A stretch of 64,000 nucleotides of DNA from Geranomyces variabilis (lineage: Eukaryota; Chytridiomycota; Chytridiomycetes; Spizellomycetales; Powellomycetaceae): positions 525,706 through 589,705 of the forward strand of contig JADGJP010000013.1 in assembly GCA_027603065.1 (NCBI GenBank). The letters are read 5' to 3'. Of this stretch, positions 45,414 through 56,947 are shown piece after piece (position 1 is the first letter of the stretch; each line of letters begins with the position of its first letter). Under the pieces are notes generated by a model that had not been told where the DNA came from, searched no databases, and was given only the letters and a program-made list of their open reading frames with translations. The position numbers and the translations under genes were made by a program.

Positions 45414-45811
45414 GGTTGGGCGTAGGGGGAGGGTATGGACTGGGGTTGAAGGAAGAAAGGTCGTCTCAAACAGCGGGTGACGGTGCAAGTCGTTTGCTTG
45501 TTCCCTCTGTCTGGTCGCTGGGGGGCCGCCCGGCTGCCGTTTTCAGACGAGTCCTAAATCTAGGATGGAGTTCGCGCATAAGCTTCGGTGGCGCAGTTCC
45601 AGCCGGCACATCTATTGTAACCGTCATCGCCCTACAACTTGTGGAATGTTCCGTCATCATGAACGTGGAACAATCGGCCGTGACGTCGTCGCCGGCACCC
45701 GGCACTCGCATATAAAAAGGACAGGACAGGACAATCCCCACCGCCGCCAGCGCAACTATCGCTATACAATCTTACCCCAAACCACACTCAACTCAAAAGC
45801 ATCATCACATC
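45414..45811. other. divergent promoter region (IDH2 and PsiD-like gene)
   Basis: 398 bp between two divergent starts. It contains TGACGTCG at about 45681, a near-CRE site, and a TATA box on the plus side. The minus side shows no TATA. Confidence 0.5.
45711..45719 (+). promoter_or_regulatory. TATA box of the PsiD-like gene
   Basis: TATAAAAAG, about 101 bp before the ATG at 45812. A TATA box is typical of regulated rather than constitutive fungal genes. Confidence 0.7.
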
Positions 45812-47303
45812 ATGGTCAGCACGCACGACATCCCCGAGCACGAACGCGTCCATCGCCCGCACGACTGGCTCCCAGCAGACCACCGCGTGCACAGAGACTG
45901 GCTCGCTGGCGTCGTCGACGAGGTTGACAAGAAGAACTACACCACAAAGGATCTCCATCCCGTCCTGCAAGAACTCAAAAAGACGGTCGAGAACGATACC
46001 CGCCTGTACATGCTTTTCACTGCCATGTTTGAGGAAATCCCGCACAAAAAGCCATACAACCGAGACCCTGACGGCCGTCACAAGCAGGTCCGCGACTTTC
46101 CGCACATGCTGGCCGTGCTGAACCATATCCTTCGCATGGCGCCAGATTGGAACGACAGCTCAAAGCGCGTTGGAATGGTCGGGTATGTACACACCTCCCT
46201 TGACTATTTTATGACCATCCCACGCCTCCTTCACGGTACTCATTCCCCGCCTCCGTTTTGCAGAACTCCGGTGAGCGCAGTCCTCGACTGGCCCATGGGC
46301 ACGCCCAGCGGCGTCGCCGCATTCCTCGACCCGCAAGTAAATGCGCTCTTGAAAAAAGTCCTCAACGTCTGGGGCCACTTCCTCACCACATCCGACTCCG
46401 CATACGTTCTCCGCCGCGACAACTCGTCCTGGTTCAGCGCACACGGCAAAAAGCAACTCGAAATCACCGCTAACGCCGCCAAAACCGACCTCTCGTTCGA
46501 AGAAATGTTTGTCTGCGACCCGACTCACGAAACGCATGGGTACAAGTCCTGGGATGACTTCTTCACGCGCCAATTTCGCGACGGCGTGCGCCCTGTCGCG
46601 TCGCCTGATGACGACTCGGTCATTGTCAACGCGTGCGAGTCCAAGCCCTTTAACGTCGCGTATGATGTCAAAGCCCGGGATCGGTTCTGGGCCAAAGGCC
46701 AGCCGTACTCGGTCGTCGATATGCTGTCGCAGGATGACCTTGCGCCGCGATTTGTAGGCGGCACCGTGTACCAAGCGTTCCTGTCGGCCTTGTCCTTTCA
46801 CAGGTGGGTTTCTCCAGTGTCCGGCTCCATCGTCAAAGCGTACGTCGTCGATGGCACCTACTTTGCCGAACCTTTGTTCACGGCCATGCACCCTGGTCAC
46901 GACACTATCGACCGCGGAGGTGAGAACGAGGGTCAGGGTTACTTAGCCGCGACCGCCACGCGCGCCATCATCATTATCGAGGCCGACAACAAGGACATTG
47001 GCCTGGTCGCTTTCCTCGGCATCGGTATGGTTGAGGTCTCCACATGCGAGTTATCAGTCAAGGCCGGCCAAAAAGTGAAAAAGGGTGACGAGCTTGGAAT
47101 GGTAAGTTTCTATAGAGAGAGAACCTGGGCATTTCCATTTGACTATATTGCTTACTTTTCGTCTTGCGCATCAGTTCCACTTCGGTGGCTCCACTCATTG
47201 TGTGATGTTCGAAAAGGGTGTGCGGGTGGAAGGGTTCCCGCAGCTGGGCGGTTCGAACAACGTGCCCGTCCGCAGCCAGCTTTGCCGAGTCGTCAAGGCG
47301 TAA
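45812..47303 (+). CDS. PsiD-like phosphatidylserine-decarboxylase family enzyme
   Basis: Pyruvoyl-dependent decarboxylase-like protein of 445 residues. Exons 45812-46182, 46264-47101, 47175-47303. The N-terminal PSDC-associated domain (about 20-150: PADHRVHRDWLAGVVDEVD, DWPMGTPSGVAAF) is found in the subfamily that includes PsiD, the L-tryptophan decarboxylase of psilocybin synthesis, rather than in mitochondrial PSD. The decarboxylase domain has RQFRDGVRPV, FHRWVSPVSG and the self-cleavage motif FHFGGSTHC (about 404-412), with Ser409 the likely pyruvoyl precursor. There is no mitochondrial presequence or membrane anchor, suggesting a soluble enzyme. Substrate is unknown: an aromatic amino acid decarboxylase is the inference by subfamily. 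No kinase, methyltransferase or P450 gene is nearby, so it is not in a psilocybin-type cluster. Confidence 0.85.
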
Positions 47304-47503
47304 GACCAACCAACACACAGTACATAAATGCGTTCGCGGCGCGAGTTTCTGTTACCTCACCTAAGGGCTTCTAGATATTGCCCTCGCGTATTGCGCCGAA
47401 ATACACACACGAGCATAGTTTTAAATATCAATTTTGTTAAAGCAAAGCGCGAAAACCAGGAAGCAAGACTTTGGCGTAGGCAGAAAATCGAGAGACGTAA
47501 TCA

Positions 47504-50500
47504 CTAGATAACGGTCAAAACTGCATCCTCGCCGCCGCACCAGGCGCCTTCACCCGCGGCCGCATCCGCTGCATCGAGGTCCTCAACAGTCCACAGAAAG
47601 CACACGGCACCGGAGCCCGTCGCCAGCAGTGGCAAGGTGTGCGACACGGAGCTACCGGGCGGAACAGGCGGCAGCACGGCAGTCAGCGGCGCCGCGGGAA
47701 TTACATTCGTCGCAGCCGCAGAGACTTGCCGCGGCGAGAGGGACACACCGGCAGGCGAGCTACTAGTAGTAATGGCAGGGGTAGCTCCACTCGTAAGCGG
47801 CGGTGGATTGCGAGTCGGCAGCACGCGGAGCAGCGGCAATAGCTGCCGGTCCGTCATGTTTCGCACCGTCCACACGAGCGTGACTTCCTCCCACACTTTC
47901 AAAGTCCACCGAGTCTGGCCAGCAGCGGCTTTTCCAGCAACGTCAACATCAACCGCCACCCGCTGCTGCCGCAGCGCTGCGCCCATCTCGGGCCCGAGCT
48001 TGAGCGCACGGAGCGGCACCGTGCCCGCGCGGTTACCACTCGCGTGCCACCGCACTCGCACGCGGCGGAGCAGCTCCTCGCGATACCAGAACCATGTGCG
48101 GCGTGCGTGCTCTTCGCGCGGCGCTCGCTTGCGCGTCTTGCCTACGACAAATTGCTTCCATGACGGCTCGGGAATGCGTTGGCTTGTTTGGGATGCCGGA
48201 AGTAGGAGCCGCCGAATTGGAAGGTGAATTCTATTACGATTGCAACTTTAGTAAGTGCAATCTACCACTAGCAGAGCGTGACCCAGACTATGCAACATAC
48301 CTTTTGGTCACCCCTGAGTGTATCACGGTTCTTGTCTCGTAACTTGGGACGACCGACTCTGGATCTACAGAAGATAACGGGTGGGCATTTTCAGTGAAGC
48401 GACCAATCCGCATCAACCCTCGATCCTCGAGCTCGCCCACACCCACCATCGAAAACCTCGAAAACGACCTCGAACACTCCGCGCCAAAAGTTTCGGAGAT
48501 CCAGCACAAAGAGGCAATAATCGTCCTTCTGCCGCTTTTCAGAATCTTCGCGCTCGTCCTCTTCTCCGCCAACATCCACAGTAAGCTCCTCCAAACTCAT
48601 GTCCCGGTGCTGACCACCAGCTCCCTCTTCAGTCGACCCAACAAAGTCCCGCCGGTCCGTCAACAGCAGCACATCCATCGTCAATGGATGAAGCGATCGC
48701 GTCACAGTGACATGCACCGGCTGGACCAAGACGCGTGTATGGAATGTCGGCGAATCGGGTGGCGACGCATCCGTCGACGCATAGGACACGGTTATAGTCC
48801 CGCCCGTGCAGCCCAGTTTGCCAAATACCCCGATCCAAACATCGGCAGACTCGCCCGGCGCGAGGCGCATATCCAGCCGCTCGACGACCGCCTCGCCAAG
48901 CACAGGCGGGCCACCTGCTAGGCCGCCACCGCCGCTGCCTGCCGTCCTGCGCGGATCTTTCTCAACCCACAGAGCGCGAACGCTGCGCCAATGCACGTCG
49001 CGCTCGTAAACATCCTCGGGTTCCTCCAGCGCCATCTCAGCACCCGCAGCGCCTGGCGCAGGTTCTACATAAGACTCCAGCATGCCAACGGTAACAAAGT
49101 CCACAACCGTCTGGCCGATATTTTCCAACCGCAGAGGGAAGGCGGTGCGTTCGCCCGCAAACAGCATGCGAGAAGCTTGCGCGCCACCACCTGTTGCGTC
49201 CTTCACAATCTGCAACACTGGTTGGGCGGGTATCACAGATATCGGGATACTCCACGGCGGAAGCGGCGCATCGTCACCTTTCGACGCAGGTTTGAGGTCA
49301 GTGACACGTTTTCCGAACCTCGCAGTTTCATCCTGCGGCCGCCGATGACCGTCCTTCGTCCGCACTCTCGGGTTTTCAATCAATCGCGACAAGCATTCAA
49401 TCTCGACCCGCAACCCGCCAAACAGCCTGGCTGAAACGCCCTTGATTTCTAGCGTTCCCGACTCACGCGGCGTACCCGCAAGGCGGATAGTATGCGCGCG
49501 GGCATGTGCCGGAATTGGCGCGGACGGCCGCGGCACAGGATCAAACGCAACCCCCGACGTGTGCAATGCTAAATCGTCCACATCGAGGTCAAAAAGAAAC
49601 GGGTTGGCAAATGTGACGTCAAAGAACGCCAGCTCGCCGGCAACAAGGAGAACGCTGCGGCCCAGATCGCGTTTTGCGGATTTGCCCTTGTCCGCAAATG
49701 GATTGTACAAGAACGGGTCCTTCTTTTCATCAGCCGCCGCCGTGACCTTGCCGGACAGCAGCCCGCGGGGATGCGGATACGGCACTTCTGTCAGGCCCTG
49801 TCGAAGGACCTCGACGCGACGTAGAACCGGAACGCGGCATGTAGACGAGCCAGACGGCAGGCTGAATTGCGGACCGAGCGCGGCCTCAAGGGTGTCAAGG
49901 ACATCATGCTGCTCGTTCTCGCTCAGGTTTCGGTGGAGACGATGAAGCAGCCGGAGCGCGGCATTTACTAGCGCGGCCTGCGCGCCTACCGTCTCGGCCA
50001 TCTCAATCGTTTCCTTCAATACCGAGATCTGAAGGTCCGGCCAGCCATACCGAACTCTCGTCAGTGGCGCAGACGGGCGTATGTAGCGGTGTGCATCAGG
50101 GTCATCAATGGAGCTGACGTCCAGGTCTGACTCGTCAAAGTAGGCATCGACCCAGTCATCGTTTTCGTCATCGTAAAGCGCCATCGGCCCATCGACATCG
50201 GCTGCGCCGCCGAGTTGCCCAGCTCCATAGGCTTTGCAAACGATATCCATGCACTCCAAGAGACTGCCCGATTCTAACGGGCCGCCACGCGCTGTCACGG
50301 TCACGCGGCCAACCCTCACATCCGGCGCCTCCGCAATGTCCGGAAGTGAGCCCATGCGCGCTCTTTGCGGCCCGCGCAAATTCGCAGCAAGCAAGAGGGC
50401 TGTTTGCCGGAGAAAGAACGCATGCTTTTTCCTCAGTCCGACAAGAGCATACGCCGTCGTGATACCTGTAACGCAGCGGATTTGGTCCGACAGCGTCAAA

Positions 50501-52457
50501 TACTCGATTCCAAGGCCCCACGCCTTCATTGCCCACGATGATACGTCTACGCGCGAACATCCGAGCCCGCCATTGAGAACAATCCGATCCTTGTCTGACG
50601 CCGGCCCGGAAGATCCCATACCGCCCGTTGCGCTGGCACCTGCCTGTCGGGCCGGTTGCAGACCCATATTGGTGGCAATGTCGGCGATGCCCTTGCTCTC
50701 GGGTGTGTAAAGCAGAATGCCCGCGCCGCCCGTAATCGGGCCGTTGAACTTGTTCAGCCACATTGCTGCCAAAAACTTGGCAATGGTGAGGCACGCCTGC
50801 GTCTGAAAGTGCGGATAATAACCCTGCTGCCCTGGAGCGCATGCCTTTTCGTACAATGTTACGATCTCTCGGTAACGCTCGGGAATTTCACAGATCAGTG
50901 CTCGGAATTGCGCGTTTATTCGAGCAGCCTCAAATAAAGTAGCGTAAGTGGGAGGTTTTAAGGGCTGACGCGTGAACAAAGCAGGGAGTGCATTATCCTC
51001 GGACATAAAGGACGCATTGTCGTTGTTTTCTGGTGGCGGCTGTCCAATGTCGTCAGCGAGGAGCAGTGCTCAGCGTGGAACCTTTTTTAACTAAAACTTA
51101 CCCAAGCACCTGTTTTTGATAGCAGCGACAGCAGAAGAGCGCAGTAGTACGATTCCATTGTGCAGGCTTGCCACTGATAGTCCGCCATGGCTTTCATGGC
51201 CTCTAGCGCTGTCGAATAGCTAATGCGAAGCGAGCATTAGCGGCGACTGGAAGAAATTGAGCAGCGGGGAGTTCTGACCGCAATGAAGGGGGAAATGCTC
51301 TTTATCATGCCTGCTGATAGCCAAGTCCAGGCGTCCCGCTAGCAAAAACAGATCGCCGACTATTTTTTGCGCTCGCGCCGGTGTGCGCTTCTTCGTCTTG
51401 TCGGGAGCGAAAATGTTGCCGAGCATGGAGGATGCAGAGTCTTGTGGCATTAGCGTTGGGGCGGATGCTTCCCGAATCCCAGCAGAGGGAAGCGACGCGC
51501 CATGAGGGCTCGGGATGATTGATGTGGCGGATTGGGCGGCGTGCAAGGCGCTTGGAGAGGCACTAATGCCGATAGGAGACGGCGCTGCTGATGTTGACAG
51601 CGGCAGAATCAGTGGCGAGGTCAGTAACGGACCATTGATCATCGGTCGCTTTTCCGCATGGGCTGCCTGAAAATCGCAGAAGAAGACTGAGTAACTCGTA
51701 TTCCATGCATATGTCCGCAAGCAAAGAAAACAACGGGGACGCTACCATGTTGCCAAACGCGACCAAGAGCTCATTTGCTAAATCATTTATCTGCGTTTGC
51801 AAGTAAAACGATAGCTTCTTTGGGTCATCTGGGATCATGATGCAGCCTCTCGTGTCGTCGGCCTGTTGTTCAGTAGGTTCAAATGCAAAGCACCGTGACG
51901 CCAACACGGCCGGGTAGCGGTTCAAGATACTCTGAAAACGCTTTCCGCCTTCCCCGATGCTCGTAACTTGCTGGCAGTGCATGACTCCGACTACCTACAG
52001 GAAGGTAGCTCCACAGCGTCAGAAATCATGCTCTGATTTCAGAAGGTCATCCACACGTGGTACACGCCGGCTTACCGCGACAATTTGACGCCACGGCTGC
52101 ATTTCCTCCAATGGCGCGTGGTCTTTGTCATAGAAAGTGACGTAGTTCATATGCAAGTACCCATCATGCTCGTACATTTGCTGAGAGAACTTTGCTACGC
52201 GACGAAAGGGGCGGGAAACGCTCTGTGTGAGTTTCGCACGCAAAAGATGCCCATGTCATCTTAGCCATCTCATTCCCGACATTACACGTCGCTTTGGTCG
52301 AGTCGGGCTTTGTGAGATCGCTAGTGGACACGACGGCAAACTCAGATATCGTATCGACATACTGGCGAAAGGTGTCTTTGCGGATAGGGTGTATTGGAAC
52401 GAGCAGCACGCGGATGTGCGCCGGGCGGAGCAAGGCCACGGGCAACTGGTCGGTCAT
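47504..52457 (-). CDS. TRS120: TRAPPII complex subunit Trs120/TRAPPC9
   Basis: Protein of 1465 residues in the TRAPPII complex, the exchange factor for Rab11/Ypt31-type GTPases at the late Golgi. Eight exons: 52457-52286, 52194-52076, 51994-51746, 51666-51311, 51219-51102, 51039-48447, 48364-48301, 48230-47504. The N-terminus reads PAHIRVLLVPIHPIRKDTF, then FQP-type EEMQPWRQIVAVVGVMHC. KKRTPARAQKIVGDLFLLAG is the central hallmark. C-terminal beta-sandwich segments include TVIHSGVTKRIHLPIRRLLL and PSWKQFVVGK, both restored only by splicing. The fourth intron uses a GC donor (GCATGA). The overall order of conserved blocks matches the family. Confidence 0.9.
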
Positions 52458-52761
52458 TAAGGCTTCTGACTCGATCTGACGACAGGATAATGGGTCGACA
52501 GCAGCGCATGCAATGACGCCGCGCTCTGCACGAATGTAATGCCGAGGAAGGTTTGGCCGGAAAGTTTATGTAGGTTCAAAACGCTAGGAGGTCGCAAGGT
52601 GCAAGCGCAACTTTGACGAAAAGGCAGGTCGCGGGACAGCGTCATTCTCTTTCCAGCTCACCCAAGCCGCAACCACCTCATCCCCTCACCAACAGGCCGC
52701 ACTCCCTGTTTAACACTCTTTCCCCCCTCGATATCCTGCAGCCCGCATCCCGTCTGCAATC

Positions 52762-53608
52762 ATGAATTATGAAGGAGTGCGTGTTTGGCAGAAGGCTCCT
52801 TTGAGCTAAAGTTACGCGCGACTCCCAACCGCACCCGCTAATGCCCATCTCGTTCCTACCTTTCGCGCTCTCAATAGTGGCTGTTTCTTTTCGCCGTGGT
52901 GATGGCCGCGGTGCTGCTATTCTCCATGGTCTTCTTTGTACGTCCCTGCCGCAGCTTGATATGAGTGAACTCTGTTTAAATTGTCTCCCTTTGCAGATCA
53001 TTATGTTCTCAGACCTGGAGTGTGATTACATCAATCCAATCGACCTATGCAACAGACTCAATACTGTGCGTTGTAGAAAGCGGACGAACGCCGTGTTTTA
53101 TGATGGCTTGGATCACACGCTAACCGGCATTCATGTTGCTAGTTCGTCTTGCCGGAGAAATTCGCACATGCGTTCCTGTGGTTGATGTTCCTTTTAAACG
53201 GCAGTTGGATAGCATTGTTGTTGAATACTCCTCTCTTGGCGTGGCACGTCTATAAGTAAGTGCGATGTCTCCTCGCTCCTCTCGACAGGAAATGTCTAGT
53301 GTCCTACGGCCTGCAAACCGGCAGACTTACTATGATTTCCTCCCGCGTGCAGAGTGGTCAACAATCGACACATGTACGACGCGACAGAAATTTTTCGAAC
53401 CCTCCAGCAACACAAAAAGGAGTGCTTCTTGAAACTCGGATTCTACCTTCTTTGCTTCTTCTACTGTAAGTGGTGGCGTGTCTTGTTCGCGGCGGGATCT
53501 CATGGGCTTGATATGAGGCACCCATAACTGTTGGCTCATCGTCTCTTCCTTGCTCTTTCGCGCGTTGTAGACCTCTATCGCATGATCCTAGCATTGTTGA
53601 ATGATTGA
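52762..53608 (+). CDS. ERV14: cornichon/ERV14 ER cargo receptor
   Basis: COPII cargo receptor of 135 residues that exports membrane proteins from the ER. Six short exons: 52762-52776, 52878-52937, 52997-53065, 53143-53255, 53353-53465, 53571-53608. No exon is longer than 113 nt. Family signatures appear only after joining: [78 protein letters not shown], and [17 protein letters not shown]. Three hydrophobic segments fit the family topology. The five-residue first exon (MNYEG) is the least certain part. It is divergent from Trs120, with 304 bp between the starts. Confidence 0.92.
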
Positions 53609-53938
53609 TAAGTCGCTTTAGCAAGCGAGAGAGAGGGGGGAAAACCAGCGCATATCGTATAATAATTTTCCTGATTCGGGGTCGTTGCGGTCCCATTCGT
53701 TTGCTCGCTTCTTTCTTTGACACTCTTGATGGCGGCCCGGCATGCCGTGCTGGCCAACGCTCGCTTCAAACACTTAAAGCTTGCTACGCCAGTTTGCCCA
53801 AGAGTTTCATGGACCAGATGTACTTTCCGTTCCAACAGCGCAATGGTGTTATTGATTTGTGAATACAAATATCGCTGTATGATAGCGTGCTGCTGCATTT
53901 GGGCGCAGCGAAATGCAAGTGTTTGATTTCTGTAAGCT

Positions 53939-55807
53939 TCAAGCCTTGCTAAGGGCAAGGTGTTCGTTCCATAAACTGGTAAAGTCTGCAGCTTTCAGCC
54001 TGTGCAAATGGCTCGTGCGTTAGCAAATGCCTTGTGAAACAGGCAATGCAGAAACTGTTACTCCGTTACCGATTTACGAAGTCTTCCAGAGTTCGGACTT
54101 CCTGGCAATACGGCTCACCAGCGTCGTCCACAATCTTGCGGCGTTCCCCTTTCCGGTCGTTGGGGATCAAGTCCTTGACGCGGACGCTGGACGATTTTTT
54201 GATTGCCTGATGAAGAACTTCTTTGAGCAGCTAAAACCGAGGCGAGCCCTTCAAACGTTTGTGAGAATCTACCGCTAGCTCGGCAAGGAATGACTCTATG
54301 TTCGTCACGACGCCCTCTACCATGGCAAACCCGCGAGAACCCGTGTAAAGAATAAGGCCAAGGCGGAGTTTGGTGGCACATTGTGCAAGTGCGGTGCGTT
54401 CTAGAATAGATCATGGAAACATATCATTAAGTGCTGCACTTGCGATTATGCTTTAAGAAGAGCGGTTACTTACTAGACGTGGCCGTGAGTTGATCGATGC
54501 TGATCAGGTAGCGTGCACGTGGTTCAGTAGGCGCCGCAGTCTTGGCATCTGTTGTCTCTTTCTTGGATTCTTTTGGGCTGTCGACTCCGGTTCCCGTGGA
54601 AGCTAGGTTGGCATTTGTTTTGTCCGCAAGTTCTGTTTTCACCGCGGATTTGGTCGGCTCGGCTTGGATGTCGCCGTTCACTTTCGAGGCTGTCTCCACC
54701 GAGTCCACGTTGTCAGTGTTGATGCTTTTGGCGACGCTCTCCGTCGTGGCAGAATCGGTCTTTTTTAAGTTTTCCGTCTGAATAACGCCGTTGGGCTTCA
54801 GCGCTGTTTCCACCGGGTTCACGTTGCAGTTTGAGGTGGTGTTACGTTCGGTCTTGGTAATGTCTTCAGATTGGACAGCGTCGTGCGGTTTCGCGGTGGC
54901 GTTCGCTTTCATAGCGGAAGTAACAACCTTTTTGACAAAATCAGTGCGGACGACGCCGTTCGCTTTCCTCGTTTGCGCCTCCGGTCTCACACTTGTTGCA
55001 GACTTGGGCGAAGGGCCGGCACTTTGAATTTTGGGGTTCGCGACCGACTGTCTGAGCGGCGCGTTGGCTTTCGTTGGACCGGAACCGGTCGGAAGGGAAG
55101 GCCATGCTGTTTCCGCGAGATTGTTACGGTTGACAGTTGGAGGGGGATGCTGTTTTCCATTTATCTTCGAGCCAGATGCCGCGGGTTTCGAAGGTCCGGC
55201 AGCTGCGGCCACAGGCTGCGGAGCGGACGGCTGTTGAGACGGCGCAGGGTTGACGGGTGCTGGTGGGTTCTGAACAACTGATGCGCTGCGCACAGGCTGC
55301 GAGGGCGGTGGCGGTACGCCATTTGCACGGGCGTTGTATGCGGCGCTCCCTGGAACATTCACACCGGGTCTCTGTCAAGGTTTTAACGAACCGGCACAGG
55401 CGTGTGAGCGCTGTTACGCTGTTACGAATACCTCGACCGCGCAACTGTGACCGAAAGCGTACCTCATCGTCACCTTCGGGAGGAACATCCCAGCCGCCAG
55501 AGACGGGCCTGACGCCGGCGGTGCTGGAGAGGTTGTCGCGCGCTTGCAGGCCGCCGGTCCTTGCCCACAGGGCTGTGTTTTTGAAGTCTGCCCACGACCC
55601 TTCGTAATTTGCGACGCAGCGGTAGCACGCTCTCTTGTAGTCGCGGCTGCGTTGTGTTTGGGAGAAATGGCCGCGAGTTAGGTTCTCCTTGCAGTGGCTG
55701 CACTGCAAGTCGCCCATGTATCCGGGCGGAGCGGGTTTCGGCGCCCACATCCACGCCGGGTTGAACGCCTTCTTTTTCTTCTTGGGCTTAACGTAGGTGG
55801 ATGGCAT
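53939..55807 (-). CDS. zinc-knuckle-like protein with RWD-associated (DUF1115-like) C-terminus
   Basis: Exons 55807-55463, 55371-54474, 54400-54273, 54230-54070, 53999-53939 give 530 residues. The N-terminus is basic (KPKKKKKAFNPAWMW) and carries two Cys pairs (CSHC, CYRC) that could bind zinc. A disordered Ala/Pro/Thr-rich middle (about 115-410) follows. The C-terminal 110 residues (ARYLISIDQLTATSKR, LGLILYTGSRGFAMVEG, FVNRLKAADFTSLWNEHLAL) resemble the domain found after RWD in RWDD2/3 and Prp3 proteins; this is a tentative match. The model needs a 42-nt intron (54272-54231) to bypass an in-frame TAG. Without it the protein ends at 470 residues. An upstream in-frame ATG at 55945 is possible. 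Confidence 0.6.
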
Positions 55808-56947
55808 GCTGGGTGAGTGTGTGTTGAGCGAGAAGGCAGGCTGTATGGGGATGGTGTTGGGCTGATTCCGCTTTCGCGGGTAGCAGCGTTTGAGTGTGGG
55901 AAAGAGCGAGGAACCAAAGCAAGTCCCCTCAAAAAGCGGCGCCATTGTGAGTCACCGCAGCGCCTGCCCAGAAAACCGCAACAGCCCGACCACGTTAACT
56001 CGAAAAAAAAAACAGCAGCGGCCAGACTCAATGCAGTGGTGTTTGCGATGTGGATTGTAAATAATTTCTAGCTTATTCTCCGATCTTGTGGTCATGTTTG
56101 GCCTCGTGTACCACAAAAAGAAGGTGTGATAGGGATACTTGGCATTGTGGTAAGTAGGTCTGTCGAAACCTTGATAAATCCGCGAATCACTACATGATGA
56201 TAAAACGTTCTCCAGATCCTTCCAAGTATTGAGCAATGGAGCATTGCTTGCTGTTTTGGCAGCTAGTTCAAGAGCTTGCTTTAGCCGGCAGGGCTTGAAA
56301 CGCTTAAACAATGGCCAACATTTATTTTCGTCAGAATGGATGTATCTTGACCAACAGCTCTGTCCCGCACCTGTTTTCGGCCCTGCAAAGCGCTGATTGG
56401 CTGGTTTTTTTTGTGGAAACGCAGACCAGGTGGCATGGTGGAGACAGATAAATATGTTTTCGCAGAGCCTTCTCATTCCGGCCGTCAAACTACAACTGTC
56501 ACAGACATATTTGCAGCTAACTCCACGCAGTAAGCTTACAGCTGCCTATAAGGAGACTTCTCTATAGTCGAGAGAAATGCGGAAGCAGCTTAAAGTTGAC
56601 GTTTGCGCAAGTCGTAACACGGCTGTTCAGCTGAGAAACAACATTTCCACGCAGAGTTTGTCGACATCCCCAGTGTTGACGCATGTCCACATCAAGTGGC
56701 CGGCAAAAGCCAAGCCCCGCACATGCGGACCGGCAGTACATGTAAAATGCGTTGGCTGGGATGTTCTGCACATACGGTTGTCGAAGGACTTGGAGAGTCT
56801 TATGGCCGTGCTTGGTGGCGTGCAAGTTAATGTTGTGCGACCGGCACACTGACGTTTCGCCTTGTTGGACACCTTCGCTCTCGCCAGCGTTTTTCTGCCG
56901 ACACTCATCCTTCATTCATCATCTACCCCGCACTCGCAAACTCACTC
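55808..56947. other. intergenic region, possible short gene
   Basis: About 1.1 kb between two divergent genes. A plus-strand frame 56577-56852 (91 residues, VHIKWPAKAKPRTCGPAVHV) ends 95 bp before the E2 start, but has no recognised family and may be a leader ORF or chance. Nothing else is convincing. Confidence 0.4.

Noticed and set aside
45812-47303. Psilocybin-type biosynthetic cluster around the PsiD-like gene
   Set aside because: Neighbours are IDH2 and Trs120; no kinase, N-methyltransferase, P450 or transporter is present.
53575-53958. Minus-strand frame of 127 residues overlapping the cornichon last exon and the end of the zinc-knuckle gene
   Set aside because: It looked protein-like near LARLEAYRNQTLAFRCAQ, but it overlaps two better supported models and matches no family.
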